Shown: positions 10,620 to 22,093, numbered from the stretch's first letter. The stretch is DNA of 64,000 nucleotides from Forficula auricularia (GCA_024734495.1 JALMQS010000681.1:8093542-8157541); one strand, 5' to 3'. Notes: generated by a model not told the origin, from the letters alone. Made by a program: numbers and translations.

Positions 10620-11267
10620 TTATTTGAGAGCCGTTTTCAAATTAAAAAATACAAATATATTTATATAGTATTCGACCACTGTACCCCCCACCTCCACCCT
10701 GCTCGACCCCATCCCCGGATCCCCCACCACTTCCCCCACATCCACCACATCCACCCCCGCTCCGCATCAAGATCGTTTTCTCATCCTCAAAACTTGTTAA
10801 TAGACTTTGTTTATTTGTTACTCTATTAAATAAATAAGGTTCTTTATAAAAACAATTATAAAACGTTTATGGAGTACAAAATATGTTAAAAACAACAATC
10901 ACAATATTTCTTCAAGGCCTTTTAGAACAATGAATTAAGGCAACCCATTGTCTGCCTGGGTACAAAAGGAAAAGAGTAACCTTTTTAAAACCTAAGAATG
11001 GGATTTGTCTACCTGAGAATAATTAATTTGATTACGAAAAAACCCCGTAAAAAACAATTTTGTCGAAGATGAGACCGTGACATATCGAATTATCACCCTA
11101 AAAACCCCCTAACCCGTGAATTTCATCAAAATCGGTAGAGCCGTTTTCAAAATAGAACTAAGATACAAATATATATATATATACAAACAAATATATATAT
11201 ATATATATAAATAAATAAATATATATATAAATAAATATAGAATTTTTGCTCTTTTAATAAGAGTAGA
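10620..11267 (-). mobile_element. H1 Helitron-like element, copy a (3' end missing)
   Basis: On the minus strand it starts TCTACTCTTATTAAAAGAGC (ending at 11267). It continues with GAAAACGGCTCTACCGATTT, GTCACGGTCTCATCTTCGAC and a G-rich block, which appears as C-rich sequence at 10676-10766 on the plus strand. The order matches the copy at 29192-30000. It lacks the terminal hairpin. Beyond 11267 lies a short tRNA-like piece with GGTTCGATTCCCGAG (about 11300-11314). Confidence 0.6.
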
Positions 11268-11275
11268 TAAATAAC

Positions 11276-11790
11276 TGCCCGGCAAGCTAGTTAGCGCTTG
11301 GGTTCGATTCCCGAGGGGACGAAGCCCTCTGATATGCAATATAAAAATATTTCTATTAAAATCTTTGATTCGTTCCTAAATAAATTAAATTCATTTCTTA
11401 ATAAATAAAGATATTTCACTGATAATTTGCACATAATAAGTCAGAAATTAAGCATTAATATTATAATGTGCCTGGGATCTGAAGGGGTTAAGTAAATTCA
11501 TAGCTCGCAAGTCGAATAGTCTCGAGACTCTTAATAGAGTCTAAACATATATAGTTTCGAACTTTGTACTACTAGGGAAACAACTATTTTTCAATTTATT
11601 AAATTAATATTAGAATATAGAGGGGCCGGTATTGAAGTCGGTTAGACCAACAACTTTTCTAATCCGATTAGGAGAACATCAGCCTAGACTTCATCAGTTC
11701 GACCCCAGCAAGAAGCAAAGTGAATTTATTTATTAAAAAAAAAATCGGCCCCTCGGATCCAGAAACTGACAATCTCTTGTTCTACAAAAC
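11276..11790. other. tRNA-like scrap and a short TIR repeat
   Basis: A B-box-like GGTTCGATTCCC lies near 11300 without a full tRNA fold. At 11619-11757, GAGGGGCCGG and TCGGCCCCTC form short inverted ends around an AT-rich core, suggesting a small MITE. Confidence 0.3.
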
Positions 11791-11814
11791 CTCGCGCATG
11801 CACAGGACAAAATT

Positions 11815-12125
11815 TTGTAACACGCAACCATGAATCGTGAGAGGCAAAACAAGATTACTCCAGGAGGTAACCAATCCACCCACCCTCGAGTTGCAATCGG
11901 GCATTCGAATTCCGGGGGACCCAGACCATCACGAAATCAAGGAAGAAACAATGGAAGGATAACGCAAAAATACATACATACCTGGGACTTTTAACATCAT
12001 CACACTCATCCGGCCAGGAAAATTACATAGCCTGACCATGGAACTCGATCAAAAAAAAATCAAGATCCTGGCCTTGCAAGAAACAAAAGCTTTGCGTGAT
12101 CCCAAGGGTCCATACGCAAAAAAAA
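11815..12125 (+). pseudogene. LINE ORF2 5' end (endonuclease start), broken
   Basis: An ATG at 11830 opens a frame MNRERQNKITPGGNQ that matches the minus-strand copy at 42943-43248. After about 50 residues the reading shifts frame to a segment with GTFNIITLIRPGKLHSLT and ILALQETKALRD. Those blocks are the opening strand and catalytic-loop entry of the apurinic endonuclease-like domain of RTE/jockey-type non-LTR retrotransposons. The fragment stops before the rest of the domain. It is non-functional because of the frameshift and truncation. Confidence 0.6.
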
Positions 12126-12384
12126 ATATTAAAATATTTTGTAGAGTAGTTTGTAATAATTTGGCGGTCTTGGGGAATCCTGTATGAAGATTTTCTACTT
12201 GGTATTAACAGGTATTATTAAATGAATTTAAGTATATATTTATTTTAAAATCCACTAGAGATTATTACAGATACAGATTACTTTATATAGACATAGCTTT
12301 AAAATGAAGAAAAATGTATTATTTTGAATTATTATATAGACATTTTAAGGTGTTGTTAAGATAAAAGCAATAAGCAAAACAAGA

Positions 12385-12735
12385 ACTATTTATAAATTTA
12401 ATAAATTAATCTCTTTATTTATTTTAAAACCCACAAATAGATTATCACACATTACTCTAAATTGATATTTTGATTAAGTTTGAATTGCTCTGGAATTGCG
12501 CAGGACTGGATCAATGGAATTGGAATAATTATCGGAAAAGAGGATTTTTTATCTGTAATTAGTTTTTTCCGCTTATTAAAAACAAGGACTAAAAAGATGA
12601 TCAAGGACACTCGATGGTGGAGAAGTAATCTCCGGAATCGAAGCTCAAAAACAATTTATGCATAAATTCATGTAAAATAATTGGTTTAAATTGCTCTGCT
12701 CTAATAATTTTTTCCTTTAAAAATATTTTAGTTTC
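12385..12735 (+). repeat. R4 module, inverted relative to H1 copies
   Basis: Contains GATAATTATTCC-type complement blocks, CTTATTAAAAACAAGGACTA, CACTCGATGGTGGAGAAGTA and ATGTAAAATAATTGGTTTAA. The same unit of about 200 bp occurs in pairs at 13225-13610, 24000-24480 and 30310-30700, and once at 58150-58425. Confidence 0.55.
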
Positions 12736-12984
12736 AACAATAAATATATAATCGATTCGAGTGGAAAAAAACTAATAGAAAACTTGAAATAAATAAATAA
12801 TAAACAATTATAGGAATGATAATTAAATTAATTGAATAGTGTCTTTGAGTTTCTAATAAATATCGATTTCGTAATCTAGTCTAAATTGAATGCAGGTAGT
12901 GTCGGTTGCCTAACATCTAGGCGCGCCCACTAGCCTAGAATAAAACATCGCTTGAGCTCATTCTTTTTACTTTATAATAACAAA

Positions 12985-13933
12985 GTACCTGGAGCCACCG
13001 AGCGATGCACGGTAACCAAACACCCCCTGGACCCCCTCCCCCACCGCCATCCCAAGCCCGCCCCCGAAACTCCGTACCCCCCCCCCCGGATTCCCCACCA
13101 TTGCACCCTACACCCATCCTCACCCCGCATTTCATTTCTAGCTTTCTAGTGGTCCACAGATTATCTGTATATAGGTATATGAATAAATTCCGTATAATCC
13201 GTTTTAATCAATTAAACAAATACTAAATAATAATTTTATTGAAGCAATTTTTTACATCAAATAACGTATACATTGTATTTGAGGCTTCGATTTCGCAGAT
13301 TACTTCCCCACCATCGAGTGTACTTCTTGATCTTCCAGCTTGTGATAATATTTTTAGTAAGTGTTTTTTAATAAGAAGAATTTTTATTAATTAAATTTTT
13401 TTTATCTGTCTTTAATATTACTAAACCAATTATTTTACATGAATTAATGTATACATTGTATTTGAGCTTCGACTCCGGAGATTACTTCTCCACCATCGAA
13501 TGTCCTTGATCATCTTTTTAGTCCTTATTTTTAATAAGAGGAAAGAACTAATTAAATAAAAAAACCTCTTTTCCGATAATTATTCCAATTCCATTATTGC
13601 TCCCAATTCACTCTCTCCTTTCATTAATTAAATTGACAAATTCTAATATATAACAATATTTGGTATAAAGTTATTAGTGGGTTTTAAAATTGAAAAACCA
13701 ATTAATAAATAAAAGATAATTGAAAAAAATGTAAACAAACTTTTTTATTGAGATTTTCATCTATCAATAATTACTTTAATTAAGAAAAGATCATTTAAGA
13801 TGAAATTTGTCGAGGTCCAGACCTAGCCAGAGTTGGTTTCATCAAAATCGGTATAGCCGTTTTCAAAATAGAACTAAGATACAAACAAATATATAAATAT
13901 ATAAACAATTTATGCTCGTTTAATACGAGTAGA
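12985..13933 (-). mobile_element. H1 Helitron-like element, copy b
   Basis: On the minus strand it runs from TCTACTCGTATTAAACGAGC (ending at 13933) to a terminal hairpin CCG-TGCATCGCTCGG-like followed by GGCTCCAGGTAC at 12985. It contains two R4 units (about 13225-13420 and 13420-13610) and a C-rich block on the plus strand at 13018-13130. TC at the 5' end, a GC hairpin near the 3' end and no target duplication fit a Helitron-like element. The usual CTRR terminus is not present. Confidence 0.6.
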
Positions 13934-14300
13934 TAGATATGGTAACAATTGTAATTTTTTATTTTTTTTGAAAAATGTGATTTTCTTCTTATTTTCGAAA
14001 TATTTCAAAACAGATAAAATTATTTTGATAAAAAAAAGGAGCAAATTCACAGCGTTTCGGTCTGCAGTAAAGCCTTGTATAATTGTCATATTGAAAATGT
14101 ATATTTATTGTTTTGACAAAATGTCTGTTTTCATAGGTATAACAACAAATTTTGTGTACACTCTGGGTCAAAAACTAATCAGGGTATCAAAATTAAATTG
14201 TATATTTATATTAAGAGATTAATTAGTCAGATTTTGTTTGAAATCGGAGCAAAATTTTGGGAAAAAATTTGAACCCTTTGTCTGATTTAAACAAAATTTT
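13934..14300. other. No gene seen
   Basis: AT-rich sequence between an H1 element and a LINE tail. Overlapping chance frames exist on both strands, without domain signals. Confidence 0.35.
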
Positions 14301-14314
14301 CTATCTAATGAGAG

Positions 14315-14701
14315 TTGCAATTAAAACAAAATGTATGCATGAGAATAATTTTAAAATGTAATAGATACACCAGTATTAATATGATGTTAAATACGCTAAA
14401 TTTTCTCAATGTAAAAGAGACAATATATTGTAATTCGCTGATTATGATTTTCAGGATAAGGAACGGTTTGGCACCAGAATATTTAAGGGAAAAATTAAAA
14501 TATACGAATGAAGGTGGTTATTATGATTTGAGAGGTGGGGAAAATTTCAGGATTGATATTTGTAGGACAAATAAAAAATTTAGGACTTTATTTTATAGGG
14601 GTTTGTCCGATTACAATAAAGTGCCGAGTGAGATAAGAAATGTCACTAGAATCCAGGAATTTAAGGAGCGATTGTTGGAATTCGTAATTTCGAAAAGATA
14701 A
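14315..14701 (+). pseudogene. Non-LTR retrotransposon RT C-terminal fragment
   Basis: An open frame of 128 codons with no ATG at its edge. Segments QLKQNVCMRIILKCNRYTSI, IMIFRIRNGLAPEYL and DYNKVPSEIRNVTRIQEFKE are typical of the region after the RT domain in jockey/CR1-type LINEs. The RT catalytic motifs are upstream and missing, so this is a 5'-truncated copy. The 3' untranslated part runs to about 14925 and ends in TAATAAAGATTATTATTATT, a microsatellite-like 3' end typical of this group. Confidence 0.7.
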
Positions 14702-14925
14702 TCTTCTTGTGAAATCTCCTCGAAAATTATAATGTTGTATTGTGATTGCGTCATTATTGCATTGTATTGTTAAATTGTATTGTGTTGTATTGTTTTCTCT
14801 TGTTTTTGTGATATTATCATTGTATATTGTTATTTTTGTGATGTTAACATTGTATGTTCTTGCATACTATTATTGTATATGTTATAGCTGAAAATAGCTA
14901 ATAAAGATTATTATTATTTTATTAT

Positions 14926-15596
14926 TAATTAGGTACCTTTTGAGACTCTGGGAAACTATTAGATAAAAATAATATGGAGAGCTGGAGAAATAAATTAACA
15001 CAACCATAAATTGTAAAAATAATTTACAGTTCAAATTTTTTTTCTAGGTCCAGCGGTTTGGGCTGTGCGTGGATGAAAGAATGAATGAAACGTCTTCTCT
15101 TTTTATGTATCTACAGCAGTATTTAGCAAATTTATCTAATTTTTCTTTTAAATGATAAAAATGAAGAAAAAGTAAAACTTTTTCACGACCCAGTACGTTC
15201 GCCAGTTAGAACAAGTATTTTTCACATTATTGTCTGAATTTGATTGAAGTTCTCTATAACGAGTATAATTTTGATCCAAGAGCAAAAGGCCATTCCTAGA
15301 ATAATAGAAATTAAAAATTGAATCTTTAATAATCTGAATAGAGGTTTTCACTTGTATTTCCTTCGTTATAAAGGAAGAAGTTAGATAATTCTATCCACAC
15401 CCCTTTTAGTTATTTTCCTCAATCGGTTTCTAATGAAAGAATCGCCCCCTCCCCTGAAAAATATTAATTAAGAAAAAAACTAAAAAAAAATTCCAAGCTT
15501 GGGTCGCTAGATATGCCGTCGTAATTAATAATAAATTTAAATATAAATTGTTTATTTATGCCTATATTATGACTTCGCATTAAAATCTCGCTAAAC
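14926..15596. other. Unassigned; one interspersed repeat
   Basis: Position 15265-15365 carries the recurring block GGCCATTCCTAGAATAATAG, also seen near 33390, 50135, 58020 and 61360. No gene is supported. Confidence 0.4.
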
Positions 15597-16285
15597 CAGT
15601 GTTTCTCAATCTTTTTTTGGTTGACGGCACACTAAAAATATCTAGAATCATTTGCGTCACACAAGAATATAAAAAAATGTAAAATTTCTATGATACAAAA
15701 AAAATAAATAAAAAAATAAAAAGTAATTACAAATAGAGTGGATATTGATGAGACAGTCCAAAAAAAGAAGATAATTAATACTATCTTTTTATTTTTATTC
15801 ATAAACCGACGTTTTGGAGGCTATTTTCTTTCACTGACTTTTCAAACCCCTGAATAAAGAGGGAATAGCCTCCGAAACGTCGGTTTATGAATAAAAATAA
15901 AAAGATAGTATAAATTATCTTCTTTTTTTGGACTGAATATCCACTCAACTTCAGTTATCTCCAAAAAAAGAAGATAATTTATACTATCTTTTTATTTTTA
16001 TTCATAAACCGACGTTTTGGAGGCTATTTTCCTTCACTGACTTTTCAAACCCCTGAATAAAGAGGGAATAGCCTCCGAAACGTCGGTTTATGAATAAAAA
16101 TAAAAAGATAGTATAAATTATCTTCTTTTTTTGGACTGAATATCCACTCAACTTCAGTTATCTCCAAAAATTACTCCAATGTAATTACAAATATTATTTC
16201 AAAGCTACAATACCCATGCAATTTTAATTATTTTTCAAAAGGCACATTTGACAATCTCTCGCGGCACACAGGTTGAGAAACACTG
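15597..16285. mobile_element. hAT-like non-autonomous element
   Basis: The ends CAGTGTTTCTCAATC and GGTTGAGAAACACTG are perfect hAT-style terminal inverted repeats. Subterminal GGCACACT / CGGCACAC blocks also mirror each other. A similar, smaller element with an 8-bp duplication lies at 36996-37221. Here the flanking 8-mers do not match, so the duplication is lost. The interior is occupied by a tandemly doubled palindrome (15757-16166). Confidence 0.6.
15757..16166. repeat. HP-F palindrome in tandem duplicate
   Basis: A palindromic unit of about 205 bp occurs twice in direct tandem (about 15757-15960 and 15961-16166) with only a couple of differences. Each unit folds into a hairpin with arms ATAAACCGACGTTTTGGAGG / CCTCCGAAACGTCGGTTTAT. 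The plus strand carries a hammerhead-like motif: CTGAATA at 15850 and 16053, stem II GAGG/CCTC, then GAAACGTC. G8 of the core is replaced by T, so it is expected to be inactive. Confidence 0.6.
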
Positions 16286-16299
16286 ATCTAGAGATATAT

Positions 16300-17028
16300 A
16301 AATAATCAATTTAGCATTTAACCAGGCTGGAGCTGCCAGCTTCTTAAAAAAAGCTTTTGAAACTCGGGTTTAAAAAATTAAGTGTTTGTTAAGAGGTATA
16401 AAAGGTGTGGATAGCGGAATATCACAATGATAAATAATTTTATAGATAAAATATATAAAGCGTTTTATTGAGGTTGCACATATTACAATAAAATAGAATA
16501 GTACATGAGGGAAAAAGCAATATATAGCAAGTTACATGAACTCGAGTAGAAAATGAAGTGAGTGATAAGTTAAGTTAAGATAGTCAACACCGGAGTGGCG
16601 CTGATGTCATATCGGAGGTGCCAATATTATACATATATTTTAACAGTGTCCAATTAAATTTGTGTTGGTTTCGATATGGATAGTGGACTGTGAATAATAA
16701 TAATTAACTATCTTTCAAAAAGGTGATAAATGAATATGTTTAGATTATCAGGTAAAGAAATTAAAAAGAAAGCAATTTGGGTTTAAATGATTTTATTAAT
16801 AAATGGAAAAACAAGTGTAGGAGGCGGGATAATCTTTTTACACTTCATCCCGGGGCGAGCCCTCATTTGTAGGACGCTGGTTTCCACCCCTTGGCTCATA
16901 GGGGTGAAATAATACACTTATTTATTCTTTAATATATATTTATTTACAAAAAGGGAGGTAATACATTTTCGTGTCTAGGGGGTCATCGTTAAAAACATCG
17001 TTATTGCTTACTTAAATCAACAACCATC
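16300..17028. other. No gene recognised
   Basis: Mixed-composition sequence with a moderately GC-rich spot at about 16845-16915. No frame or repeat could be assigned. Confidence 0.35.
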
Positions 17029-17041
17029 TTTAAGCAAATCC

Positions 17042-17832
17042 ACTGAAGGTTTTCTACATTTTATTCGATCGCGAATCTAATGTAGGGAATTTTTGTCAAA
17101 TATTGAGTGAAAATAATATTTGAACTTATATATTTCTAACTTGAAATAATGATATTAAATAAATTTTAATTTTCTCATTAATATATCAAAGAATAATTGA
17201 TACGTCAACAAGAATTATTTTGACCGCGCTGATTTGAAAAAGATATTTTTATCTCGCGAGACTACTGCGGATTACGCTATTGGAGTCTGCGGAGTATTAA
17301 GTCTGGACCAAGAGAGAAAAAGATGTAATCCACCTAGCTACAATCCAACGTCATTTCGCGTATAGCCCGCTAGACATTTGGATGGATCACCGAGTGAATT
17401 GGAAATCTCAGATGTTATATACTCGATCTCCCAGTCCAGAGCGCTAGATCTATTAGCATGTATGTTAGATGCCTGCCATCGAATAAAATGTAGAAAACCT
17501 TCAGTTAATTAATGGCAGGCATCTAACATACATGCTAATAGATCTAGCGCTCTGGACTGGGAGATCGAGTATATAACATCTGAGATTTCCAATTCACTCG
17601 GTGATCCATCCAAATGTCTAGCGGGCTATACGCGAAATGACGTTGGATTGTAGCTAGGTGGATTACATCTTTTTCTCTCTTGGTCCAGACTTAATACTCC
17701 GCAGACTCCAATAGCATAATCCGCAGTAGTCTTGCGAGATAAAAATATCTTTTTTCAAATCAGCGCGGTCAAAATAATTCTTGTTGACGTATCAATTATT
17801 CTTTGATATATTAATCAGAAAATTAAAATTTA
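17042..17832. mobile_element. Near-perfect palindromic insertion with 13-bp duplication
   Basis: Two arms of about 320 bp (about 17155-17478 and 17513-17836) are inverted copies that differ at only a few positions. The 34-bp spacer begins TCGAATAAAATGTAGAAAAC. A further inverted copy of that spacer sits at the left edge (17042-17069). The unit is flanked by the 13-bp direct repeat TTTAAGCAAATCC at 17029-17041 and 17833-17845. This shows insertion as one event. The structure suggests template switching during target-primed reverse transcription. The base composition (GC-richer arms) differs from the surroundings. Confidence 0.65.
17201..17512 (+). pseudogene. Unidentified ORF-like segment in a palindrome arm
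   Basis: One frame reads through about 103 codons with a single TAG at 17363-17365. The residues look protein-like: DRADLKKIFLSRETTADYAI, then LDQERKRCNPPSYNPTSF before the stop, and HLDGSPSELEISDVIYSISQ and LLACMLDACHRIKCRKP after it. I do not recognise the family. The inverted arm carries the same frame on the minus strand with the same TAG, so the stop predates the duplication. There is no ATG near the start. It may be an exon or part of a mobile-element protein captured by the insertion. Confidence 0.35.
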
Positions 17833-17845
17833 TTTAAGCAAATCC

Positions 17846-18800
17846 GTATTCAACTATAAGCTAACACATCGACAAACATGTCTTAACCATCACTCGCTTT
17901 CAACTAGCTTCCAGTTGCTGTCAATTCACCCTCAGCAGCAACACATACACATACACACATGCATATGAGTGTCAGCTGACACAAGTTTCACCCTGAGATA
18001 CAATGGCTCGCTAAAAAGAAAGAATGCCGCCCTCCAAAGGGTACAAAGCCCAGACGGACATGTGGCAAACATATGATCTTAATAAAACAGAAATCAAGAA
18101 AATTCACTTAATTAAATACTTAATTAAACAATTAATTTCCCACACAAGTAAAGTTTGAAGAAAACGATAAAAAAATTTAGTGAAATTGATTCTTAAGATA
18201 AAGGTCTTTGTTGTGTGTGGGTAGCCAATATCCCAGTTTGCAACGAAAGCTTGAGGGGTTAATTGTCCCTGAAGGCAAGAATAGCGTTGCCGGTAGATGG
18301 ATACGGTCCCTAGGAGATATTTTTAATTCGGGTTAATCATTACCGGTAAGACGTCGGACCTTTATAAATAAAACATTTATAAGTAAAGATTACAACATAA
18401 AAAATTTCTAAACACATATCAATTAAAAGCTTACCTTATCGTCCGATCATTATATCCTTAAATTCATTCAATCAAGAGGCAACGCGACAACATTTTGTTA
18501 AAACCCAGAGGGAATATGTTTCGTGGAAGATTGAATTTGAAAATGAGGAAAATGAAATGGGATTTCGCGGTTATATAGGTTTCGGGGGTCAAAATAAATA
18601 TTTGAATAATCATTTGGTATTTCCCGATCAATGTTTTTAATTGAATTTATTATATTAAATGATTTTAGAAATAATTATATCGAATTTAAGACCGTTTAAA
18701 TATATTAATAAAGTTAAATATATGTTTAATTTTAAATTAAGAATTCGCGCAGGGTTTTTCGAATTTTGAAAATCTTTGGATTTTATTAAATCAATGTTTT

Positions 18801-18837
<37 letters not shown>
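17846..18837. other. No gene recognised
   Basis: Mostly unique-looking sequence. A (TA)n run lies just before the next element (about 18805-18833). No supported frame. Confidence 0.35.
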
Positions 18838-19566
18838 AAATAATTTTAAGAAAAAATAAAAACCGACTTCAAAAAATTAAATGCAACAAATAAAATACAC
18901 TAAAAGGTATTAAATAATTATTATCTTATTTAGTTACAACTAAACGACGAAATATTAACATGAAATTACTATTTGAAGTCGGTGCCAAACAAACTATACC
19001 TATAAGCGAGCATACCCTCCAAACGTACTAAGTAAGATCCGTCGAGTGCGATTCATAAAAGGTATATGTTTGGCACCGACTTCAAAAAGTAATTTCATGT
19101 TAATATTTAGTCGTTTAGTTGTAACTAAATAAGATAATAATTATTTTATACCTTTTAGTGTATTTTATTTGTTGCATTTAATTTTTTAAAGCCGGTTTTT
19201 ATTTTTTTCTTAAAAATATTTTTATTTTTCTCTTTTTAGTGATGTTATTAATAGTGATCCTATCCTCAGAACTTGACCAAATTAATATGACACCATCCCT
19301 AAGACACCCCGTTTCGGATAAAAAAAGAACCATCGAAATCGGTTCATAAACAAAGAGGTTAGGTCTAAACCAACCTAATAAAAAAGGTCTAATACCTATG
19401 AAAAAAAACGAAAAAAAATGGGACCAATCGGAAGATAGACTGGACCCAATGCAAAAAAATTTTCAAAATCTGTTGACAATTGGCGGAGATATGAGGTAGC
19501 ATAGGCACAAAGAAAAAAAAAAAAATTCAGTCGAATAGAGAACCTCCTCCTTTTTTGAAGTCGGTT
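18838..19566 (-). mobile_element. GACTTC element, copy 3
   Basis: A complete copy in reverse orientation. The palindromic half comes first (about 18862-19210) and the T-rich half, seen as A-runs, ends with CCTCCTCCTTTTTTGAAGTC at about 19560. It matches the copies at 2369 and 20486 closely. Confidence 0.7.
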
Positions 19567-19799
19567 AAAAAGAAAGCTGTAATTTATGCAACTCCACAGG
19601 CTTTTTTTTGGTTTTCTATAATAATTTAAAAGCACTTTTTTGGCGTAACAAAAATATTGGCGTAATTACTATGTGACGTCTCTTTTTGAAGACAAAAGTA
19701 TGGTAAATTTACGTATTCTGTTTGTAACACAGTAAATTGTCTATGAAAGGAATCTTTTTGTCCACATTAGTATACTAACATTCAATTAAATTTATCTCC

Positions 19800-20345
19800 A
19801 TGTAGTTAGTTTGCTTCTGCTCTCTGGGTATTAGTCAAGTTTGAGTGAGTTTAGCGTGTTGGGAATTCTCTCTCTCTAAGCTGGAGATCGAGATGGTTAT
19901 CTCTGGCCTCCAGCAGCCTGGAGGACACCACCAAACCAAAGTCGCTTGAGCGAGACGACTCATGTTGCAAATAAGTCGCCGCCAAGTCAGCAGCGACTTG
20001 ATAACCAAGATTCCCTCCCGTCCCCTAAAGGGGGTTCCAACTTGCTCGTTTTCCTCCGAAGAATGGTCTGCTTTCAGAGAGAGAGAGATTCGTTCCCCTG
20101 GGAAATCGTTCCAATGGCTGAAGGAGCAATACCCAGCACTAAAGCCCCGGCCAAATTGCACACCAGCACCAGCATCTTTCTACTTGATTGAGATTTCCAT
20201 TGAGTGGCGCAAATCTTCCTGGTTTACTGGCTGTTTTAGAAACACCCTCCCCCGCACGTACTCCGGCTGAATTCTTCCAGCCCACTCTTCCTTTTGTTTC
20301 AATAAACAAGCAGTTGCTTTTATCATAATCACATTTTGTCCTTAG
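19800..20345. other. GC-rich island, possible solo LTR
   Basis: A block of about 500 bp that is clearly GC-richer than its flanks. It has CT- and GA-rich tracts and an AATAAA at about 20301 followed by AAGCAGTTGCTTTT. Overlapping frames on both strands are open only because of the composition. A polyadenylation signal near one end and a TG start at 19801 would fit an LTR, but no matching target duplication or internal retrotransposon sequence was seen. Confidence 0.3.
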
Positions 20346-20485
20346 CGGTTATTAAACCAAAAACCTAGGGGCTTATTTTTCAGGAATATATTTTTCTTTA
20401 AAAAAAATAAATAAATAAAAAAGAAGCTTTTTTTTTCATTCACGAATACAATATACCTGTATGGTAAAATAAAAATTATATTTTT

Positions 20486-21212
20486 AACCGACTTCAAAAA
20501 AGGAGGAGGTTCTCTATTCGACTGATTTTTTTTTTTTTTTTTTTTTTTTGTGCCTATGTTACCTCATATCTCCGCCAATTCTCAACCGATTTTGAAAAAA
20601 TTTTTTGCATTGGGTCCAGTCTAGCTTCCGATTGGTCCCATTTTTTTTCGTTTTTTTTTTCATAGGTATTAGACCTTTTTTATTAGGTTTGTTTAGACCT
20701 AACCTCTTTGTTTATGAACCGATTTCGATTTTTATCCGATAGGGGGTGTCTTGGGGATGGTGCCATATTAATTTGATCAAGTTCTGATGATATGATCACT
20801 ATTAATAACATCACTAAAAAGAGAAAAATAAAATAATTTTTAAGAAAAAATAAAAACCGACTTCAAAAAATTAAATGCAACAAATAAAATACACTAAAAG
20901 GTATAAAATAATTATTATCTTATTTAGTTACAACTAAACGACGAAATATTAACATGAAATTACTTTTTGAAGTCGGTGCCAAACATATACCTTTTATGAA
21001 TCGCACTCGACGGATCTTACTTAGTACGTTTGGAGGGTACGCTCGCTTATAGGTATAGTTTGTTTGGCACCGACTTCAAAAAGTAATTTCATGTTAATAT
21101 TTCGTCGTTTAGTTGTAACTAAATAAGATAATAATTATTTTATACCTTTTAGTGTATTTTATTTGTTGCATTTAATTTTTTGAAGTCGGTTTTTATTTTT
21201 TTTTTTAAATTA
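20486..21212 (+). mobile_element. GACTTC element, copy 4
   Basis: A full-length copy: AACCGACTTCAAAAAAGGAG, T-run, CCTCATATCTCCGCCAATTC, then the palindromic half at about 20853-21200 ending TTTTGAAGTCGGTTTTTATT. The core loop keeps GTACGTTTGGAGGGTACGCT. Confidence 0.7.
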
Positions 21213-21251
21213 TTTTATTGTTATTAAACTCCATCGCATCCATATTATTGA

Positions 21252-22093
21252 CAATACCGTCTTTACCATAAGGGCACACGGGGCCCGTGCCCAGGGCCCC
21301 CATTCTCAGGGGCCCCCGAAGGACCGACAATTTCTCTCACACATTTATTCTCAAAACATTTTTGTCGGGCACATTACACTTGACACATTAAATACACAAT
21401 TAAAAAAACGTTCGGCAGCATACCAAGAAATTGATAGTCGATTTAGTTTTCTTTATCAGTTAACAACAATCGAATCTGGTGAGTTGACCAAAAAATGCAA
21501 AGAATTTGCAGAATTTTATCATAAAGACATTAATTTATGCAGATGAGCTCAAAACAGAATGTTTTCATTTAAGCCAATATTTAAAAACATAGCAAAGCAA
21601 TCAGCGGATTTAAATTTCTCAACCTTACATAACCTAATAAAATGAGATAAATTGGAAGAAACTTTTCGAAACGTAGAAATTACTACAAGAATATTCCTCT
21701 GCATAATGGTTACCAATTATAGTGGAGAGCGGTCATTTTCGCAGCTTAAGAGAATAAAAAATGAATTGCGAACAACAATGTTACAAGAACGACTGAGTAA
21801 TTTGTCAATTATGTGCATAGAAAGTGATATCCTTCAAAAAATTGACTTAAGGATATAATAGAAGATTTTGCTCAACATAAATCCCGAAAGAAACCGTTAT
21901 CGTAATCGTAACCAAAAAACCAGCAGCATTCTAATATCATTAATGACATATTATATCATACTGTATTTGATTACCTATAATAAATGGTCATACTTAGTAA
22001 AACAATGTTATTATAAATCGCTTTTTTTACTTTCCAAAAGGGCCCCAAATTCTTGTGTGCCCAAGGCTCCCAGCCTAGTTTAAGACGGCCCTG
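21252..22093 (+). mobile_element. hAT element remnant with 8-bp target duplication
   Basis: The element is bounded by the perfect 8-bp direct repeat ATTATTGA at 21244-21251 and 22094-22101, the hallmark of hAT insertion. The ends are inverted: CAATACCGTCTTTA on the left and TTTAAGACGGCCCTG on the right. GC-rich subterminal GGGCACACGGGGCCC and GGGCCCC...GTGTGCCC blocks follow. The length (842 bp) is far below an autonomous hAT, and the interior is a decayed transposase. Confidence 0.75.
21420..21861 (+). pseudogene. hAT transposase C-terminal (dimerisation) remnant
   Basis: Three pieces in shifted frames resemble ZMYM1-like hAT transposases. The first has YQEIDSRFSFLYQL. A middle part follows with at least two stops. 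The last is an open piece at 21652-21858 with SGERSFSQLKRIKNELRTTM and QERLSNLSIMCIES. The ERSFS..K..KN.LR pattern followed by RL..L....IE is the C-terminal dimerisation motif. It is non-functional because of the frameshifts, stops and missing N-terminal domains. Confidence 0.7.

Noticed and set aside
12935..13226. Glycine- or proline-rich proteins on both strands
   Set aside because: They are translations of the C-rich block inside H1 copy b. Both strands and several frames are open only because of the composition.
19835..20270. Three overlapping frames of about 100 codons
   Set aside because: Same problem as the other GC-rich islands. Low-complexity CT/GA tracts and no recognisable family.
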